From NCBI GenBank assembly GCA_012798155.1, contig JAAZNR010000739.1:1-6730 (forward strand): 6,730 bases of DNA, written 5' to 3'. This stretch comes from Thermogutta sp. GTDB taxonomy: Bacteria > Planctomycetota > Planctomycetia > Pirellulales > Thermoguttaceae. Below the pieces are notes generated by a model. It saw only the letters and a list, made by a program, of their open reading frames with translations. It made no database searches and was not told the origin of the DNA. The position numbers and the translations under genes are program-made. Position 1 is the first letter of the stretch. Each line of letters opens with the position of its first letter. Shown one piece after another: positions 5,629-6,730 of this stretch.

Positions 5629-6291
5629 TTATCGTTGCGCCGTCAGCACGATCAATAGGATCAAGCCGCCCACGGTGACGATCGCGGCCGCGATCGCGCA
5701 TCGCAGCCAAAAACGGGCGGCCCGCTCCGCTTCGCGAGCCGCCCGTTGCTCCTCCTCCTGCCGGTACTCCAGACTGTTCCGCAATTCCAGGCGAAAGACT
5801 TGGCCGCAAAACGGGCACATGGCGTCGCTTCCCAACATATCTTGGGGCGTTTCCAGGACGTGGCCGGCGGGACACGGGATGTGGACCGCTCCCCGCCCTT
5901 CCGCCGCCGACTCCAAGGGCGGTTGGTCCCCGAAAACGGTCTCCGCGCTGCCCGACCTGCGCTCCGCCGTCGCCGCATCCGCGGCGCGGCGACGATGATC
6001 CGCCGCCTCTTCCTCCCGCAGCGCGGCGACCGCCCCTTCGTCCGACGCGACCTCCATAGGCAACGTCTCTTCCTCCGGGCGGGGCGCCGCATCAAAACTC
6101 GCCTCTGGAGGTTCCGAAGGAGCATCCTCGAACTCGGTTCGCGGCGCCGCCGCATCCACCGCCGGCGAAGCCGTCTTCGCCGGTGGAATGCGGAGCATCG
6201 TGTTGCAGTAGGGACACACCGCCGCTTGGCCGACGTGCCGCTCGTCGGCTTGAAGGAGATGACCGGTGGGACAAAAGAAATGAAATTGCAT
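5629..6291 (-). CDS. Tail-anchored protein with two zinc-ribbon-like knuckles
   Basis: I know no named function for this 220-residue protein. It has two similar Cys/His modules far apart. The first is CPTGH at 7-11 with CPYC at 26-29 (ligands C7, H11, C26, C29). The second is CPAGH at 140-144 with CPFC at 159-162 (C140, H144, C159, C162). Each looks able to hold one zinc ion. Residues 35-135 between them are a low-complexity linker rich in Ala, Glu, Pro and Arg, probably disordered. A charged helix (about 170-193, EYRQEEEQRAAREAERAA) leads into one membrane helix at about 195-217, leaving only three residues behind it. So the knuckles should face the cytoplasm, anchored at the C terminus. The layout resembles hypothetical proteins I associate with planctomycetes. 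The start is ATG at 6291, immediately before the first knuckle; no strong ribosome-binding site is visible (only GGGGCGGG). It is the first gene of the minus-strand series here, and nothing links it to its neighbours. Confidence 0.85.
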   Translation of the reverse strand: MQFHFFCPTGHLLQADERHVGQAAVCPYCNTMLRIPPAKTASPAVDAAAPRTEFEDAPSEPPEASFDAAPRPEEETLPMEVASDEGAVAALREEEAADHRRRAADAATAERRSGSAETVFGDQPPLESAAEGRGAVHIPCPAGHVLETPQDMLGSDAMCPFCGQVFRLELRNSLEYRQEEEQRAAREAERAARFWLRCAIAAAIVTVGGLILLIVLTAQR

Positions 6292-6365
6292 GGCCCGCCC
6301 CGCATTCCAAGATTCGGCGCCTCAACTCCCCCTCCAACATCCCAGTCGGATCACCGCGGCTCGTT

Positions 6366-6431
6366 TACCGTCTCGCCGGCGTCCTGCTACCATCTTGCCG
6401 GAGTCCGGCTACCGTCTTGGCGGAGTGCGGC
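6366..6431. repeat. Three imperfect 22-bp tandem repeats
   Basis: Units at 6366-6387, 6388-6409 and 6410-6431 all begin TACC and end GC. Units 1 and 2 agree at 18 of 22 positions, units 2 and 3 at 19, units 1 and 3 at 17. The unit length of 22 shifts the frame, which argues against a protein repeat. The middle unit contains the dyad GCCGGA-G-TCCGGC (6397-6409), imperfect in the other two. The array lies 75 bp upstream of the zinc-ribbon start. Confidence 0.75.
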
Positions 6432-6462
6432 GATTCCAGCCGCTCCGGCACGAACGCACGGA

Positions 6463-6491
6463 TGCCGCTGCCAAACAAGCCGGCAGCGGCA
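6463..6491. repeat. Strong 10-bp hairpin
   Basis: TGCCGCTGCC (6463-6472) and GGCAGCGGCA (6482-6491) are perfect 10-bp inverted arms, eight of ten pairs GC, with a nine-base loop. No T-run follows on either strand, so it is not a standard intrinsic terminator. It could be a structured leader, a processing site or part of a small RNA. Confidence 0.55.
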
Positions 6492-6672
6492 CCCGTACAA
6501 TTCGCGGTCCGGCTGATTCGAATGCCTCTCTTGCGGCACGCCCCGCATTTGCCGGCCGAAGCAGCCAAATCCGGGACGCTAGGGAACTCCCCCAGTCAAA
6601 CCGCGGACCGGACCAATGTCCACCCCGCCTCTGAGGGGGATCGCAAGATTTTTCGGCGAAGCGGCGGTTTTC

Positions 6673-6690
6673 GCGGCAGGTACCCGCCGC
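6673..6690 (+). repeat. Near-perfect dyad with short T-run at window edge
   Basis: GCGGC (6673-6677) and GCCGC (6686-6690) flank GGTACC with one A-C mismatch. On the plus strand GTTTTG follows, making a weak terminator-like element for any plus-strand transcript. No plus-strand gene is visible to be ended by it. Confidence 0.2.
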
Positions 6691-6730
6691 GTTTTGCCAT
6701 TAGCCGGACGGGAAAGATTCGCCATTAGCG

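Larger units (their letters stand above)
6292..6730. other. Non-coding stretch upstream of the zinc-ribbon gene
   Basis: These 439 bp show no gene I can support. Open frames on both strands lack domains and biased composition, and their codons cross tandem repeats whose length is not a multiple of three. The promoter of the zinc-ribbon gene should lie here, but no clear -35/-10 pair was found on the minus strand. The stretch holds a tandem repeat, a strong hairpin and a dyad with a short direct repeat at the edge, listed separately. A gene may start just outside the window. Confidence 0.55.

Noticed and set aside
4903..5998. Overlapping plus-strand open frames opposite the TIM-barrel and zinc-ribbon genes
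   Set aside because: Their composition is typical of antisense frames, and they cross two well-supported minus-strand genes and the gap between them.
6183..6728. Plus-strand frame of 181 codons through the right-hand spacer
   Set aside because: It begins within the zinc-ribbon gene, runs through the 22-bp repeats in shifting frame and shows no domain or start site.

Overview
The window looks like chromosomal DNA of a GC-rich planctomycete, probably of the Pirellulales/Pirellulaceae type. The grounds are protein families rather than a marker gene. There is a DUF1080 (3-keto-disaccharide hydrolase-like) secreted protein, a Tat-exported sugar-isomerase-like TIM barrel, a double zinc-ribbon membrane protein of a kind I associate with planctomycetes, and an Mla/MCE lipid transporter. 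No rRNA, tRNA, CRISPR array, insertion sequence or phage gene was seen. All seven supported genes lie on the minus strand, so the window reads from right to left.

Layout in transcription order. (1) 6730-6292 is non-coding as far as I can see. It holds three imperfect 22-bp tandem repeats, a strong 10-bp hairpin and a smaller dyad at the window edge. (2) 6291-5629 encodes a tail-anchored protein with two CPxGH...CPxC zinc-ribbon-like knuckles. (3) 5523-4444 encodes a Tat-signal TIM-barrel protein of the sugar phosphate isomerase/epimerase superfamily. (4) 4257-3487 encodes a Sec-exported DUF1080 protein, starting at GTG; a terminator-like hairpin lies just upstream. (5) 3401-2673 encodes a classical short-chain dehydrogenase/reductase. 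(6) 2672-2284 is a 389-bp, comparatively AT-rich spacer with several dyads and a possible 9-codon leader ORF. (7) 2283-1405, 1350-484 and 491 to beyond position 1 encode an MlaE-like permease, an MlaF-like ATPase and an MlaD-like MCE protein. The last two overlap by 8 bp.

The mla block is a coherent transporter: permease, ATPase and membrane-anchored MCE substrate-binding subunit, which move phospholipid or another hydrophobic ligand between inner membrane and periplasm. The block before it may be a loose carbohydrate cassette. DUF1080 proteins and xylose-isomerase-like TIM barrels are both known from routes that cleave sugars through 3-keto intermediates, and here both are exported while the SDR is cytoplasmic. 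Shared function is inferred from order and family only. No wholly new system is evident. The least explained items are the double zinc-ribbon protein, the leader region of the mla operon and the repeats at the right edge. The many long plus-strand open frames are antisense shadows of GC-rich genes.
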